Below are positions 13,547 to 23,815 of a stretch of DNA of 26,993 nt, one piece after another. The notes under the pieces were generated by a model. It made no database searches, had not been told where the DNA came from, and was given only the letters and a program-made list of their open reading frames with translations. Source of the DNA: Ottowia sp. (GTDB taxonomy: Bacteria; Pseudomonadota; Gammaproteobacteria; Burkholderiales; Burkholderiaceae_C). The stretch covers positions 1 through 26,993 of the forward strand of contig JALOAS010000037.1 in assembly GCA_023228705.1 (NCBI GenBank), in the 5' to 3' direction. The position numbers and the translations under genes are program-made. Within the stretch, counting starts at the first letter, position 1, and each line of letters starts with the position of its first letter.

Positions 13547-14818
13547 TTATTCACGCACGGTCACCTCAACGCGCCGTGCCCTGGCCGCATCCTCGTCCGC
13601 ATCCGCAGCCTGTTGCGGCTTCTCCAGCGCGATGCGCTCCTCACCCACGCCCATCAGGATCAATGCGGCCTGTACCGCTTGCGCGCGCTGCCTGGCCAGA
13701 TCCTCATTGGCTTGGGCACTGCCGCTGGCGTCGGTATAACCGGATACGTCAATCCCTGCGTCCGGGTGCTGTTCCAGATAATCATTGAGTGCCTGCGCAC
13801 GATCAGCAAAATCAGCCGGGACCGTCGCGTCGCCGGATTCAAAGAAAACCCGGACTACCGGCTTGCCATCGACGACCTCGGCCTGTACGGAAGACGCTGC
13901 CGATTCACCCTGGCCCGCATCAGCGCCATTTGCACCAGCGCCATTCATGTCAGCGCTGTCCGCGTCGGACGCGTCGCCTGCCTCGGTGTCGGCGCCAGTG
14001 GCTGAATCGCCGTCGGCCTCATCCGCGGCCCCGTCCTGCGCGTTCGCTGCCGGCCCGGTCCCGACGGCGGCGGCATCGTTGCCCGCTGCGTCGCTGCCAG
14101 CATCTGCTGGCTCATCAGGCGCAGGCGCCGTTTCCTGCTCGCCGTCGTGGTCGGTGCGCGCCGCATCGTCGCCCGGCGTGGGGCTGGCGGCCGGCGGCAC
14201 GTCCGCTGCAGGCGCAGTGTCCGCTTCGCCGGGAGTGGCCGGCGCTGCGGGCGTTTCGGCGCCCGGCATCGTGGCATCGCCGGTTCGGTCGCGCGTGCTG
14301 CAGTAGCCCAGCGCCAAAACCACGGCCAGCGCCACGATGACCCAGGGCAGCCAGCGCATCACGCCGCCGGAGGCGGTGGCCACCGGCGCGCGCGACGCAG
14401 GCGCCTCGAGGCGGCGCTTTCCTTCTGCCGCCAGTGCCTGTATTTCTTCCGGAATGCGCGATGGCAGGCTGCCACCCGGCGTCAGCTTGCCCACCAGCGA
14501 GGGCAGCAGATAGCCCAGCGCGGACGTGACGCTCTCGCGGTCCAGTTCAAGCTTGTCGGTCAGCGTGGAAATCAGGCCTTCGCTGCCGCCCAGGACGCGG
14601 TCCAGATCCTCGTTGCTGATGGGCTTGGCCACCGGCCCGCCGCCCAGCCACGACTGCACCGTGGGCCCCAGCCCGGCGGCCTTGAATTGCTCGAGAAACT
14701 CGGCCAGGCCGCGCGCGCCCTGGCCCGTCATGTGGTACAGGACGATTTCCAGCAGCGGCAATCCCTTGTCGCCCAGGGCAAAGCGTGCCGATGCCTCGCG
14801 AACCAATACTTCAAACAT
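13547..14818 (-). CDS. DUF937 (YidB-like)-TM-OmpA domain protein
   Basis: This 423-residue three-part protein has: an N-terminal DUF937/YidB-like domain (about 1-130; LGDKGLPLLEIVLYHMTGQG, GLGPTVQSWLGGG and VTSALGYLLPSLVGKLTP); one membrane helix (about 154-173, WLPWVIVALAVVLALGYC); a long Ala/Asp/Gly/Pro acidic linker (about 180-310); and a C-terminal OmpA-like peptidoglycan-binding domain (about 320-423, RVFFESGDATVPADF, VSGYTDASGSAQANEDLARQRA). The topology suggests an inner-membrane protein with the OmpA domain in the periplasm and the DUF937 domain in the cytoplasm, the linker spanning the periplasm. ATG 14818 starts the DUF937 domain; AAAGG lies about 11 nt upstream. It looks monocistronic. 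A repeat fragment lies 140 bp upstream. The cytoplasmic domain's function is unknown. Confidence 0.88.
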   Translation of the reverse strand: MFEVLVREASARFALGDKGLPLLEIVLYHMTGQGARGLAEFLEQFKAAGLGPTVQSWLGGGPVAKPISNEDLDRVLGGSEGLISTLTDKLELDRESVTSALGYLLPSLVGKLTPGGSLPSRIPEEIQALAAEGKRRLEAPASRAPVATASGGVMRWLPWVIVALAVVLALGYCSTRDRTGDATMPGAETPAAPATPGEADTAPAADVPPAASPTPGDDAARTDHDGEQETAPAPDEPADAGSDAAGNDAAAVGTGPAANAQDGAADEADGDSATGADTEAGDASDADSADMNGAGANGADAGQGESAASSVQAEVVDGKPVVRVFFESGDATVPADFADRAQALNDYLEQHPDAGIDVSGYTDASGSAQANEDLARQRAQAVQAALILMGVGEERIALEKPQQAADADEDAARARRVEVTVRE

Positions 14819-14958
14819 AATTGAAAAGCCTTTCTCTGTCTGCCCGCTTGGCACGGTTTGCGCGCCGGGCGTGAAGTCCAAAAATTATAGTCAACGCTTC
14901 TTCTCGCAAGCGGCTTCGACAACAGCCGCATGGCTCGGCCCCAAGCGCATGCAAAAGT

Positions 14959-15010
14959 CCAACGCTTGACGCTCAACCCTCAACGTCTTGACGCCAAACC
15001 GTCATGACGG
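14959..15010. repeat. Fragment of the composite repeat (copy F)
   Basis: The words CAACGCTTGACGCTCAACCC, CAACGTCTTGACGCCAAACC and GTCATGACGG match the inverted-heptamer part of the element (ACGCTTGACGCCAAACC). Both G+C hairpins are missing. It lies at the 3' end of the transglycosylase gene. Confidence 0.7.
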
Positions 15011-15015
15011 TTGCG

Positions 15016-15643
15016 CTACAGAAGCCAGTTCTTCCGCGCGCCGGTGACCGCGTCGGGATAAGCCGAGCGGCCCCGCGAGCCGTTGTAGCGGCCCAGCGCC
15101 ATAAACAGGTTGCCCTGCTCCCGCTCCAGGTAATGTCGCAGGATCACGCAGCCGAAGCGCAGGTTGGTCTGCGTATGAAACAGCGTGCCCGGCTCGCCGT
15201 CGCCGATGACCCGGGACCAGAACGGCATGATCTGCATGTATCCGCGCGCCCCGGCCACCGAAACCGCATATTTGCGAAACGCGCTTTCCACCTGGATGAG
15301 GCCCAGCACCAGCGCAGGCTCCAGCGCCGCCCGGTGCGACTCGTACCAGACCGTCTGCAGGAACTCGACACGGCGCGAGAGGTCGCTCTTGCGACTGGCC
15401 AGCCGCGCACTCATGGCGGCCAGCCAGCGCAGGTACGCCAGCCGCGCCTCGGTGCTGGCAAAGGCTGGCTCGGGCGGAGCGCCGCTCCCGGCCACCGCAG
15501 CGCTCAGCGCGGTGCGGACGGCATAGGTCAGCGGCTCTTCCAGCTGCCCCCCAGCCCAGGCACGGGTGCCGCTGGCCAGCGCAGCACCCAGCGCCAGCGG
15601 CGCGCGCAGGAAGCGCCGGCGCGGCCACGCGCCGCGCTTGCCG

Positions 15644-15666
<23 letters not shown>
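15016..15666 (-). CDS. Periplasmic lytic transglycosylase (SLT domain)
   Basis: This 216-residue enzyme cleaves the MurNAc-GlcNAc bond of peptidoglycan to give 1,6-anhydro ends. The SLT-type domain (about 105-215) has the catalytic glutamate E127 in GLIQVESAF, then GARGYMQIMPFW (139-150) and RYNGSRG near the end. The N-terminus WPRRRFLRAPLALGAALASG resembles a twin-arginine signal with AWA-G cleavage. ATG 15666 is chosen because GGAGGAG lies 8 nt upstream; the ATG at 15651 has none. Its start overlaps the 3' end of proS by 23 nt, so the two are translationally coupled, proS first. It could be grouped with MltE/Slt-like enzymes, but I cannot assign a symbol. Confidence 0.88.
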
Positions 15667-17410
<1,744 letters not shown>

Positions 17411-17457
17411 GAAGGTTGCCGTCCGGCGCGGTTCCAAAAACAAAAAAAGACCCCGGT

Positions 17458-17485
17458 TTGACGCCCGCGCTGCAGCGGGCATAAT
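17458..17485 (+). promoter_or_regulatory. Sigma-70 promoter for rppH
   Basis: TTGACG (17458-17463), a 16-bp spacer and CATAAT (17480-17485), with start codon about 31 bp further. The spacer itself is an inverted repeat, GCCCGC-GCTGCA-GCGGGC, which could bind a regulator or simply be fortuitous. Confidence 0.65.
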
Positions 17486-17516
17486 GAATCCAGAGTTCAA
17501 ATCACAAGGATTGATT

Positions 17517-18128
17517 ATGCTTGACAGAGAGGGCTTCCGCCCCAACGTCGGCATTGTCTTGCTCAACCAGGAAAATCGCGTATTTTGGGGCAAGCGCCTG
17601 CGGGCGCACTCGTGGCAGTTCCCACAGGGTGGCATAGAGCGCGGGGAAAACCCGCAGCAGGCCATGTACCGGGAGCTGTACGAAGAGGTGGGCCTGCAGC
17701 CCGACCATGTGCAGGTCGTCGGGCGAACGCAGGACTGGTTGCGCTATGAAGTGCCGGATCGATTCATTCGCCGTGGCGCGCGCGGACACTACCGGGGGCA
17801 GAAGCAGATCTGGTTCCTGCTCAGGCTCGTGGCCGAGGACTGGGCGGTGGACCTGCGCGCCAGCGGGCATCCCGAGTTTGACGCCTGGCGCTGGAACGAC
17901 TATTGGGTGCCGCTGCACGTGGTCGTGCAGTTCAAGCGCGGCGTCTATGAACAGGCGCTGACCGAACTGGCGCAGCTGCTGCCTGCCGCAACACGGCCCG
18001 CGCGTCCGCGCCGCCGCCGGTACCGCAGCCGCCACCTGCCGGCCAGCCCGCCTGGCGTCCGCGCGGATGCGCCCCGCACGCCACGCCCCGGCAGACTGCA
18101 GCCGCGGCAGCCGCTGGGCCAGCCATGA
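17517..18128 (+). CDS. rppH: RNA pyrophosphohydrolase (Nudix)
   Basis: This 203-residue enzyme converts the 5'-triphosphate (or diphosphate) end of mRNA to a monophosphate and so triggers RNase E decay. The Nudix box G38-x5-E44-x7-R52-E53-L-x-E56-E57-x-G59 is complete. The start REGFRPNVGIVLLN and WQFPQGGIERGENP match RppH closely. ATG 17517 has AAGGA about 8 nt upstream; in-frame upstream starts lie inside the promoter. The last 45 residues form an Arg/Pro-rich tail beyond the 160-175 residues usual for RppH, with no recognised domain. The stop overlaps the start of the CNP1-like gene (ATGA), implying translational coupling. Confidence 0.96.
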   Translation: MLDREGFRPNVGIVLLNQENRVFWGKRLRAHSWQFPQGGIERGENPQQAMYRELYEEVGLQPDHVQVVGRTQDWLRYEVPDRFIRRGARGHYRGQKQIWFLLRLVAEDWAVDLRASGHPEFDAWRWNDYWVPLHVVVQFKRGVYEQALTELAQLLPAATRPARPRRRRYRSRHLPASPPGVRADAPRTPRPGRLQPRQPLGQP

Positions 18129-18652
18129 TGACGCAGGCACGCGCCAGGCCATTGGCCTGGCTGGCCGCATCCCTGCTGCTGCTTGCAACCAGCGCAAGCG
18201 CCCAGCACCTCAGGCTGGGCGGCGAGGCCTGGCAGGAAGACACGCCGCCGCCACCGCCTGACTTCAAGGCAAGCAAGCTGGTGGACATCGAGATGCCCGC
18301 CGCGTCCGCCATCCGCATGGGGATAGCCGCAGACACCATCCAGCCCAACACGGACACGGGCATCGTGCGCTACGTCGTCGTTGCACGCGGCCCCTCTGCC
18401 GTGAACGCCACCTACGAAGGCATCCGTTGCGCGACCGGCGAATACCGAATCTATGCACGCAAGGTGCAGGACAACCCCTGGAGCGAGGAAACCGACAGCG
18501 CCTGGCAAAGCATACGCGTGAGCGAAGGCGCAACCACGCGCTATCGCTGGAACCTGGCCCGAGACGGGATGTGCGACGGCCCGTCCGTGCGCGGTTCGGC
18601 CGCGCAAATCATCCGGGAACTGCTGTCAGGCAACGAATCGCTGTACCGGTGA
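18125..18652 (+). CDS. CNP1-like family exported protein
   Basis: This 175-residue protein has a signal peptide (RARPLAWLAASLLLLATSASA, cleavage near 26/27) and a domain resembling the CNP1-like (cryptic neisserial protein) family. Conserved-looking parts are VRYVVVARGPSAVNATYEGIRC and WSEETDSAWQSI. Two Cys (near TYEGIRC and DGMC) could form a disulfide in the periplasm. ATG 18125 overlaps the rppH stop by 4 nt. The pairing with rppH is, to my knowledge, common in Burkholderiales. Function unknown. Confidence 0.82.
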   Translation: MMTQARARPLAWLAASLLLLATSASAQHLRLGGEAWQEDTPPPPPDFKASKLVDIEMPAASAIRMGIAADTIQPNTDTGIVRYVVVARGPSAVNATYEGIRCATGEYRIYARKVQDNPWSEETDSAWQSIRVSEGATTRYRWNLARDGMCDGPSVRGSAAQIIRELLSGNESLYR

Positions 18653-18812
18653 ACACAGGCGCATCCCTGTAGCGCGCATTCGGCTGCCTGCCGCGTGACC
18701 GGGTCATGGATCCCCCCTTGCTGCCCGTGAGCAGGATTGGGCGGTGCTGCCGAGCCGTTACGACGCCGGCAGCCAGCCGGGCCACGCACAAAACCACGTC
18801 GGCACCATCAGG

Positions 18813-19964
18813 CTAGCGGGTCAGCACCAGGTTGTCGCGGTGGATCATTTCTGCTTCGCCCTGGTAGCCCAGCAGCGCTTCGATCTGGCTCGAGGGCTTG
18901 CGGCACAGCAGGCGCGCCTCCGTGCTTGAATAATTGGCCAGCCCCCGCGCCAGCTCGCGGCCCGCACCGTCCTGGATGGCCACCACGTCACCGCGCGAGA
19001 ACACGCCGTGTACGGCGGTCATGCCCACCGGCAGCAGGCTCTTGCCCTCGTGCTCGACCTTGGCAATGGCACCGGCATCGGCAACCACCGCGCCGCGCAG
19101 CTGCAGGTGGTCGGCAATCCACTGCTTGCGCGCGCGCATCTTGTGCGTGGTCGCCAGCAGCAGCGTTCCTATGCGCTCGCCGCCCAGCAGGCGCAACAGC
19201 ACATCCGGTTCCCGGCCCGGCGCAATGACGGTGGACGCGCCCGATCCGGCAGCACGCTTGGCAGCCAGCACCTTGGTCAGCATGCCGCCGGTGCCTATGT
19301 GCGTCCCCGCGCCACCCGCGATTCGCTCGAGCAGCGGCTCGCCGGCGCGGGCTTCCTGCACCAGCTCGGCCTGGGGATCGCTGCGCGGGTCGGCGGTGAA
19401 CAGTCCGAGCTGGTCGGTGAGGATGACCAGCAGGTCGGCCTCGATGAGGTTGGCGACCAGCGCGGCCAGCGTGTCGTTGTCGCCGACCTTGATGCCGTCG
19501 TTGACGACGGTGTCGTTCTCGTTGATCACCGGCACCACGCCATGCTCGAACAGCGTCAGCAAGGTCGTGCGCGCGTTCAGGTAGCGCTCGCGGTCGGCCA
19601 GGTCGGCATGCGTGAGCAGGACCTGGGCACTGGTCACGCCATGCTTGCGCAAGGTGGACTCGTAGACCTGCGCCAGCCCCATCTGGCCCACGGCCGCAGC
19701 GGCCTGCAGCTGCCCCAGTGCGCGCGGCCGCACGGGCCAGCCCAGGCGCTGCATGCCTTCGGCCACGGCACCGCTGGACACCAGCACCACGTCGCGCGGC
19801 GGCTGCCCCGTCGTGCCCCGCGCCAGCATGGCCGCCTGCCGTGCCCAGCGCCCGATGGCGGCGCCGTCCAGGCCGTGGCCATCGTTGGTCACGAGGCTGG
19901 ATCCCAGCTTGATGACCACCCGGCGCACGCCCTGCAGCAGGTCCGGCGTTGTTTTCGTGTTCAT
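18813..19964 (-). CDS. proB: Glutamate 5-kinase
   Basis: This 383-residue enzyme catalyses the first step of proline synthesis: glutamate plus ATP to gamma-glutamyl phosphate. The amino-acid kinase domain (about 12-265) has VIKLGSSLV, VLVSSGAVAEGM, NENDTV and GTGGMLTKV. The C-terminal PUA domain (about 285-370, RGAVVADAGA, GDVVAIQDGAGRELARGL) is present, as in the long form. Product feedback inhibition by proline is known for the family. It starts 24 bp after the obg stop and is co-transcribed with it. It is convergent with the CNP1-like gene. Confidence 0.97.
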   Translation of the reverse strand: MNTKTTPDLLQGVRRVVIKLGSSLVTNDGHGLDGAAIGRWARQAAMLARGTTGQPPRDVVLVSSGAVAEGMQRLGWPVRPRALGQLQAAAAVGQMGLAQVYESTLRKHGVTSAQVLLTHADLADRERYLNARTTLLTLFEHGVVPVINENDTVVNDGIKVGDNDTLAALVANLIEADLLVILTDQLGLFTADPRSDPQAELVQEARAGEPLLERIAGGAGTHIGTGGMLTKVLAAKRAAGSGASTVIAPGREPDVLLRLLGGERIGTLLLATTHKMRARKQWIADHLQLRGAVVADAGAIAKVEHEGKSLLPVGMTAVHGVFSRGDVVAIQDGAGRELARGLANYSSTEARLLCRKPSSQIEALLGYQGEAEMIHRDNLVLTR

Positions 19965-19988
19965 GACCAGTCGGTGCAGACGGTGGGT

Positions 19989-21092
19989 TCAGGCCGGATC
20001 GCCCACGTCGGCCGCATCGGCTCCTGGCGCGGGATCCGGCCCGCTGTCTGCGCCGGCTTCAGCCTCGGCGCGCGCTTGCGCAGCCGCGTGTTCGGCCAGG
20101 TGATCGGCCACCGCGTGCACGAGCCGGTCGCAGCCCGCGCGCGTCAGCGCAGAAATCTCGAAGACCCGGTCCTGCCATTGCAGGCGGCGCACCACGTCGG
20201 CCACGCGCCCGGCGCGCTCGTCCTCGGGGACCATATCCAGCTTGTTGAACACCAGCCAGCGTGGCTTTTCATGAAGTGCAGGGTCGTAGGCCTTGAGCTC
20301 GGCAATGATGCTGGCGGCCTGCTCGGCCGGGTCGGTGTCGTCCATGGGCGCCAGGTCGATGATGTGCAGCAGCAGCCGCGTGCGCTGCAGATGCCGCAGG
20401 AACTGGTGACCCAGCCCCGCCCCTTCGGAGGCGCCCTCGATCAGCCCCGGAATATCGGCCACCACGAAGCTGCGCTCGGGGCCGGCGCGCACCACGCCCA
20501 GGTTGGGGTACAGCGTGGTAAACGGATAATCTGCAATCTTGGGCCGGGCATTGCTGACGGCAGCAATGAAGGTTGACTTGCCGGCGTTGGGCAGCCCCAG
20601 CAACCCCACGTCGGCCAGGACCTTGAGTTCCAGCCGCAGCTTGCGCGCCTCGCCCGGCCAGCCGGGCGTCTTCTTGCGTGGCGCCCGGTTGGTCGAGGTC
20701 TTGAAGCGCAGGTTGCCAAAGCCGCCGTCGCCACCCCGGGCCAGCATGACCGTCTGGCCGGCCTCGAGCAGCTCGAACAGCACCTCGCCCGTCTCCGCGT
20801 CGCTGATGATGGTGCCCACGGGCATTTTCAGCGTGGTATCGGCACCGGCCGCGCCAAACTTGTCCGATCCCATGCCATGCTGGCCCCGCTCGGCGCGGAA
20901 GCGACGGGCATGCCGGAAGTCCATCAACGTGTTGAGGTTTGCGTCCGCCAGCGCGTACACGTGGCCGCCGCGGCCGCCGTCGCCACCGCTGGGGCCACCG
21001 AATTCCCGGTATTTTTCACGCCGGAACGCCGAGCAGCCGTTGCCGCCGTCGCCGGCTGCAACGTCTATCCAGACTTCGTCAACAAACTTCAT
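19989..21092 (-). CDS. obg: Obg/CgtA ribosome-assembly GTPase
   Basis: This 367-residue protein has the Gly-rich Obg fold at the N-terminus (1-158, VDEVWIDVAAGDGGNGCSAF), a G domain with P loop GLPNAGKST (166-174), DIPGL and NKLD, and an acidic Ala/Glu/Asp/Pro tail instead of an OCT domain. It acts in 50S subunit assembly and links to the stringent response. ATG 21092 is chosen because the family starts MKFVDE; a GTG at 21104 would add four residues. The usual order rplU-rpmA-obg-proB is kept, but repeat copy E lies in the interval after rpmA, which is 373 bp long here. Confidence 0.97.
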   Translation of the reverse strand: MKFVDEVWIDVAAGDGGNGCSAFRREKYREFGGPSGGDGGRGGHVYALADANLNTLMDFRHARRFRAERGQHGMGSDKFGAAGADTTLKMPVGTIISDAETGEVLFELLEAGQTVMLARGGDGGFGNLRFKTSTNRAPRKKTPGWPGEARKLRLELKVLADVGLLGLPNAGKSTFIAAVSNARPKIADYPFTTLYPNLGVVRAGPERSFVVADIPGLIEGASEGAGLGHQFLRHLQRTRLLLHIIDLAPMDDTDPAEQAASIIAELKAYDPALHEKPRWLVFNKLDMVPEDERAGRVADVVRRLQWQDRVFEISALTRAGCDRLVHAVADHLAEHAAAQARAEAEAGADSGPDPAPGADAADVGDPA

Positions 21093-21164
21093 GGAATCTG
21101 CCACAACGGGCCAAAAACCGCAGGCCAGGACACGACCTGATCGGCAAGCATGGTTCAGCTCACC

Positions 21165-21375
21165 GGATGACTGATGACCTCGGCCCTTGCGGGCCTTTGA
21201 TGAAAGCCGCCTGCGGCGGCTGATGAAGGTTTGGCGTCAAGCGTTCAGTGTCCAGCGCGTACCCACCACGCTCAACGCTCAACCTCTTCAAACGCTCAAC
21301 CTCTCCATCATGGCGGCGCAGCCGCAGTCATTGCAGCGGCGCGGTCATCGATGCACCAGCGGGGTCATCCGTCTT
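21165..21375 (-). repeat. Composite repeat element, copy E (inverted, full length)
   Basis: On the minus strand this copy runs in the same order as copy B: ATGAC-type words with G+C palindromes, ATGATGGAGAGG, heptamers (one separated by TTGAAGAGG), inverted heptamers, hairpin AGCCGCC-GCA-GGCGGCT (21205-21221) and hairpin GGCCC-GCAA-GGGCC (21182-21195). It lies wholly between rpmA and obg, where nearby species usually have a short spacer. Confidence 0.9.
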
Positions 21376-21416
21376 GCGCCTGATCTTGCTGGGCATCGCT
21401 TGCAACCAGGAGACAC

Positions 21417-21443
21417 GAAGGCCCCGCGCACGGCGAGGCCTTC
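21417..21443 (-). terminator. Hairpin after rpmA, weak terminator
   Basis: GAAGGCC (21417-21423) and GGCCTTC (21437-21443) form a 7-bp stem 22 bp beyond the rpmA stop. The minus-strand tail TTCGTGTCTCC is only moderately T-rich, so it may attenuate rather than end transcription toward obg. Confidence 0.5.
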
Positions 21444-21465
21444 GGTGCGGTGCGAGTGGCTGCGC

Positions 21466-21729
21466 TCAGTCCGCAGCGGGGACCACGCTGACCGTGCGCT
21501 TGCTCAACGCGCCCTTCACCGCAAAAGCCACCTCGCCATCGACCAGTGCAAACAGCGTGTGGTCCTTGCCCACGCCCACATTGTCGCCCGGATGGAACTG
21601 CGTGCCCCGCTGGCGCACGATGATGCCGCCCGCACGGATCGCCTGGCCGCCAAACATCTTGACGCCCAGCATCTTGGGGTTGGAATCGCGGCCGTTTCGG
21701 GTCGAGCCGCCACCTTTTTTCTGTGCCAT
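21466..21729 (-). CDS. rpmA: 50S ribosomal protein L27
   Basis: This 87-residue protein matches L27 closely: MAQKKGGGSTRNGRDSNPK, then VKMFGGQAIRAGGIIVRQRG and FHPGDNVGVGKDHTLFAL. The flexible N-terminal tail reaches the peptidyl-transferase centre. It lies 6 bp after rplU, so the two are co-transcribed. Confidence 0.98.
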   Translation of the reverse strand: MAQKKGGGSTRNGRDSNPKMLGVKMFGGQAIRAGGIIVRQRGTQFHPGDNVGVGKDHTLFALVDGEVAFAVKGALSKRTVSVVPAAD

Positions 21730-21735
21730 GTCTGA

Positions 21736-22068
21736 TTACTCCGCAGCTGGCGCCGCGCCGGCCGTGATCGCGCCAATCTCGATCTGGGTATAGCGCTGGC
21801 GATGCCCCTGCCGTTGCCGCGAATGCTTGCGACGGCGCAACTTGAAAATGCGCACCTTCTTGTGCGCGCCCTGTGCGATCACCTTTGCCGATACGCTTGC
21901 TCCAGACACCAGCGGGTCGCCGGTGGCCAGGCTGCTGCCGTTGCCGACAGCCAGCACCTGGTCCATGACGATGTCCTGACCGACGTCCGCAGTGATCGCT
22001 TCTATCTTGATTTTGTCGCCGGCGGCCACGCGGTATTGCTTGCCACCGGTTTTTATGACTGCGTACAT
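21736..22068 (-). CDS. rplU: 50S ribosomal protein L21
   Basis: This 110-residue protein matches L21: MYAVIKTGGKQYRVAAGDKI at the start, then KVRIFKLRRRKHSRQRQGHR. It ends in a short Ala/Pro tail (TAGAAPAAE) beyond the usual ending near residue 103. It binds 23S rRNA and L20. GAGGG precedes the ATG. First gene of the rplU-rpmA(-obg-proB) operon, divergent from ispB. Confidence 0.98.
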   Translation of the reverse strand: MYAVIKTGGKQYRVAAGDKIKIEAITADVGQDIVMDQVLAVGNGSSLATGDPLVSGASVSAKVIAQGAHKKVRIFKLRRRKHSRQRQGHRQRYTQIEIGAITAGAAPAAE

Positions 22069-22135
22069 TGGAAACCCTCAAAGGCCTGCGCGGCAAGGCA
22101 AGCGCCAAGTCCTGCAGGTTGCTGACAAACGGTGA

Positions 22136-22141
22136 ATTATA
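22136..22141 (-). promoter_or_regulatory. Consensus -10 of the rplU promoter
   Basis: TATAAT on the minus strand, 68 bp upstream of the rplU start. The -35 is not clear: candidates at 16-18 bp are around GTCAAT/TGTCAA. The perfect -10 and position support a strong ribosomal-protein promoter. Confidence 0.6.
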
Positions 22142-22199
22142 GCAACTTGCTGCCGCAAATTGACAGCAGCCTGCCCGCGCCCAGGACCGGACCGCAATT

Positions 22200-22205
22200 T
22201 ATAAT
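22200..22205 (+). promoter_or_regulatory. Consensus -10 of the ispB promoter
   Basis: TATAAT, 82 bp upstream of the proposed TTG start at 22287. It rules against an ATG at 22209, which would lie within 4 bp of the -10. The -35 is poor; a TTGACA at 22160-22165 is too far away (34 bp). Confidence 0.6.
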
Positions 22206-22286
22206 GCGGTGCATTGCCAGCCGCGCCTGGTCGCCCGCAGCCCGTCGCGGGCTTATTTTTGCACGCGAACACCTTCAGGCCCTCTT

Positions 22287-23264
<978 letters not shown>

Positions 23265-23287
23265 CCGCCTGCGGCAAGAAACTCATT

Positions 23288-23364
23288 CGGGGTGTAGCTT
23301 AGCCTGGTAGAGCGCTACGTTCGGGACGTAGAGGCCGGAGGTTCGAATCCTCTCACCCCGACCA
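23288..23364 (+). tRNA. tRNA-Pro (anticodon CGG)
   Basis: A 77-nt cloverleaf: acceptor CGGGGTG/CACCCCG, D arm GCTTAGCCTGGTAGAGC, anticodon arm CTACG-TTCGGGA-CGTAG with anticodon CGG, T arm GGAGG-TTCGAAT-CCTCT and encoded CCA end. It closely resembles E. coli proK. It reads CCG, an abundant codon in this G+C-rich genome. Confidence 0.97.
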
Positions 23365-23815
23365 AGACACTGGCTTGCCGATCCATCGTCCGGCGTCCTC
23401 GGTTGCCACCCGCACAGGCAACGCCAGAGGCATTTGCCCCGATCCCGGTCAGGCTGAAAAACCCGCCTCCAGACACGCCAGGCGCTTTGCCCCGGCTGCT
23501 CGCACGCGCCCTGCCAGCCCGCATGGGGCACCTCGCGCGTCGTCGACACCCGCAGTGAGCAGGCGGCTTGGGGTCGCCAGCCACCGCACGGCTCCGGACC
23601 CGGGCGCGCGTGCCGTAGCGGCCCGCGATCCGTCGCAGCCGACCCCACCTGACTGCCCGCCTGCCCTGGCCGCAGCGCCGTTTTGCCTGCGCAGTGCATG
23701 GACCTCTGTTTTTGCCGGCAATGCGCTGCCGGGGAACCCGGCAAGGCCATCGCAGACTCTGACAACCAGCGCACATCCGTTCTCGCCCGCGCGCTTCACC
23801 ATCGAGACGTGACTC
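23365..23815. other. Gap after tRNA-Pro, no gene seen
   Basis: In 451 bp I see no tRNA terminator with a T tract, no repeat element and no protein-like frame. Open frames on both strands are Arg/Pro/Ala-rich shadows without ribosome binding sites. The region directly after a tRNA is a common integration site, but no integrase or attachment repeat of the tRNA 3' end is found in the window. Confidence 0.5.

Noticed and set aside
19008..20576. 522-codon open frame on the plus strand
   Set aside because: Antisense shadow of proB and obg, with no domain or ribosome binding site.
22160..22165. TTGACA as -35 of the ispB promoter
   Set aside because: It lies 34 bp from the TATAAT at 22200, twice the allowed spacing.
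23365..23815. Genomic island inserted at tRNA-Pro
   Set aside because: No integrase, no repeat of the tRNA 3' end and no phage or mobile genes follow; the next gene is an ordinary ABC transporter.
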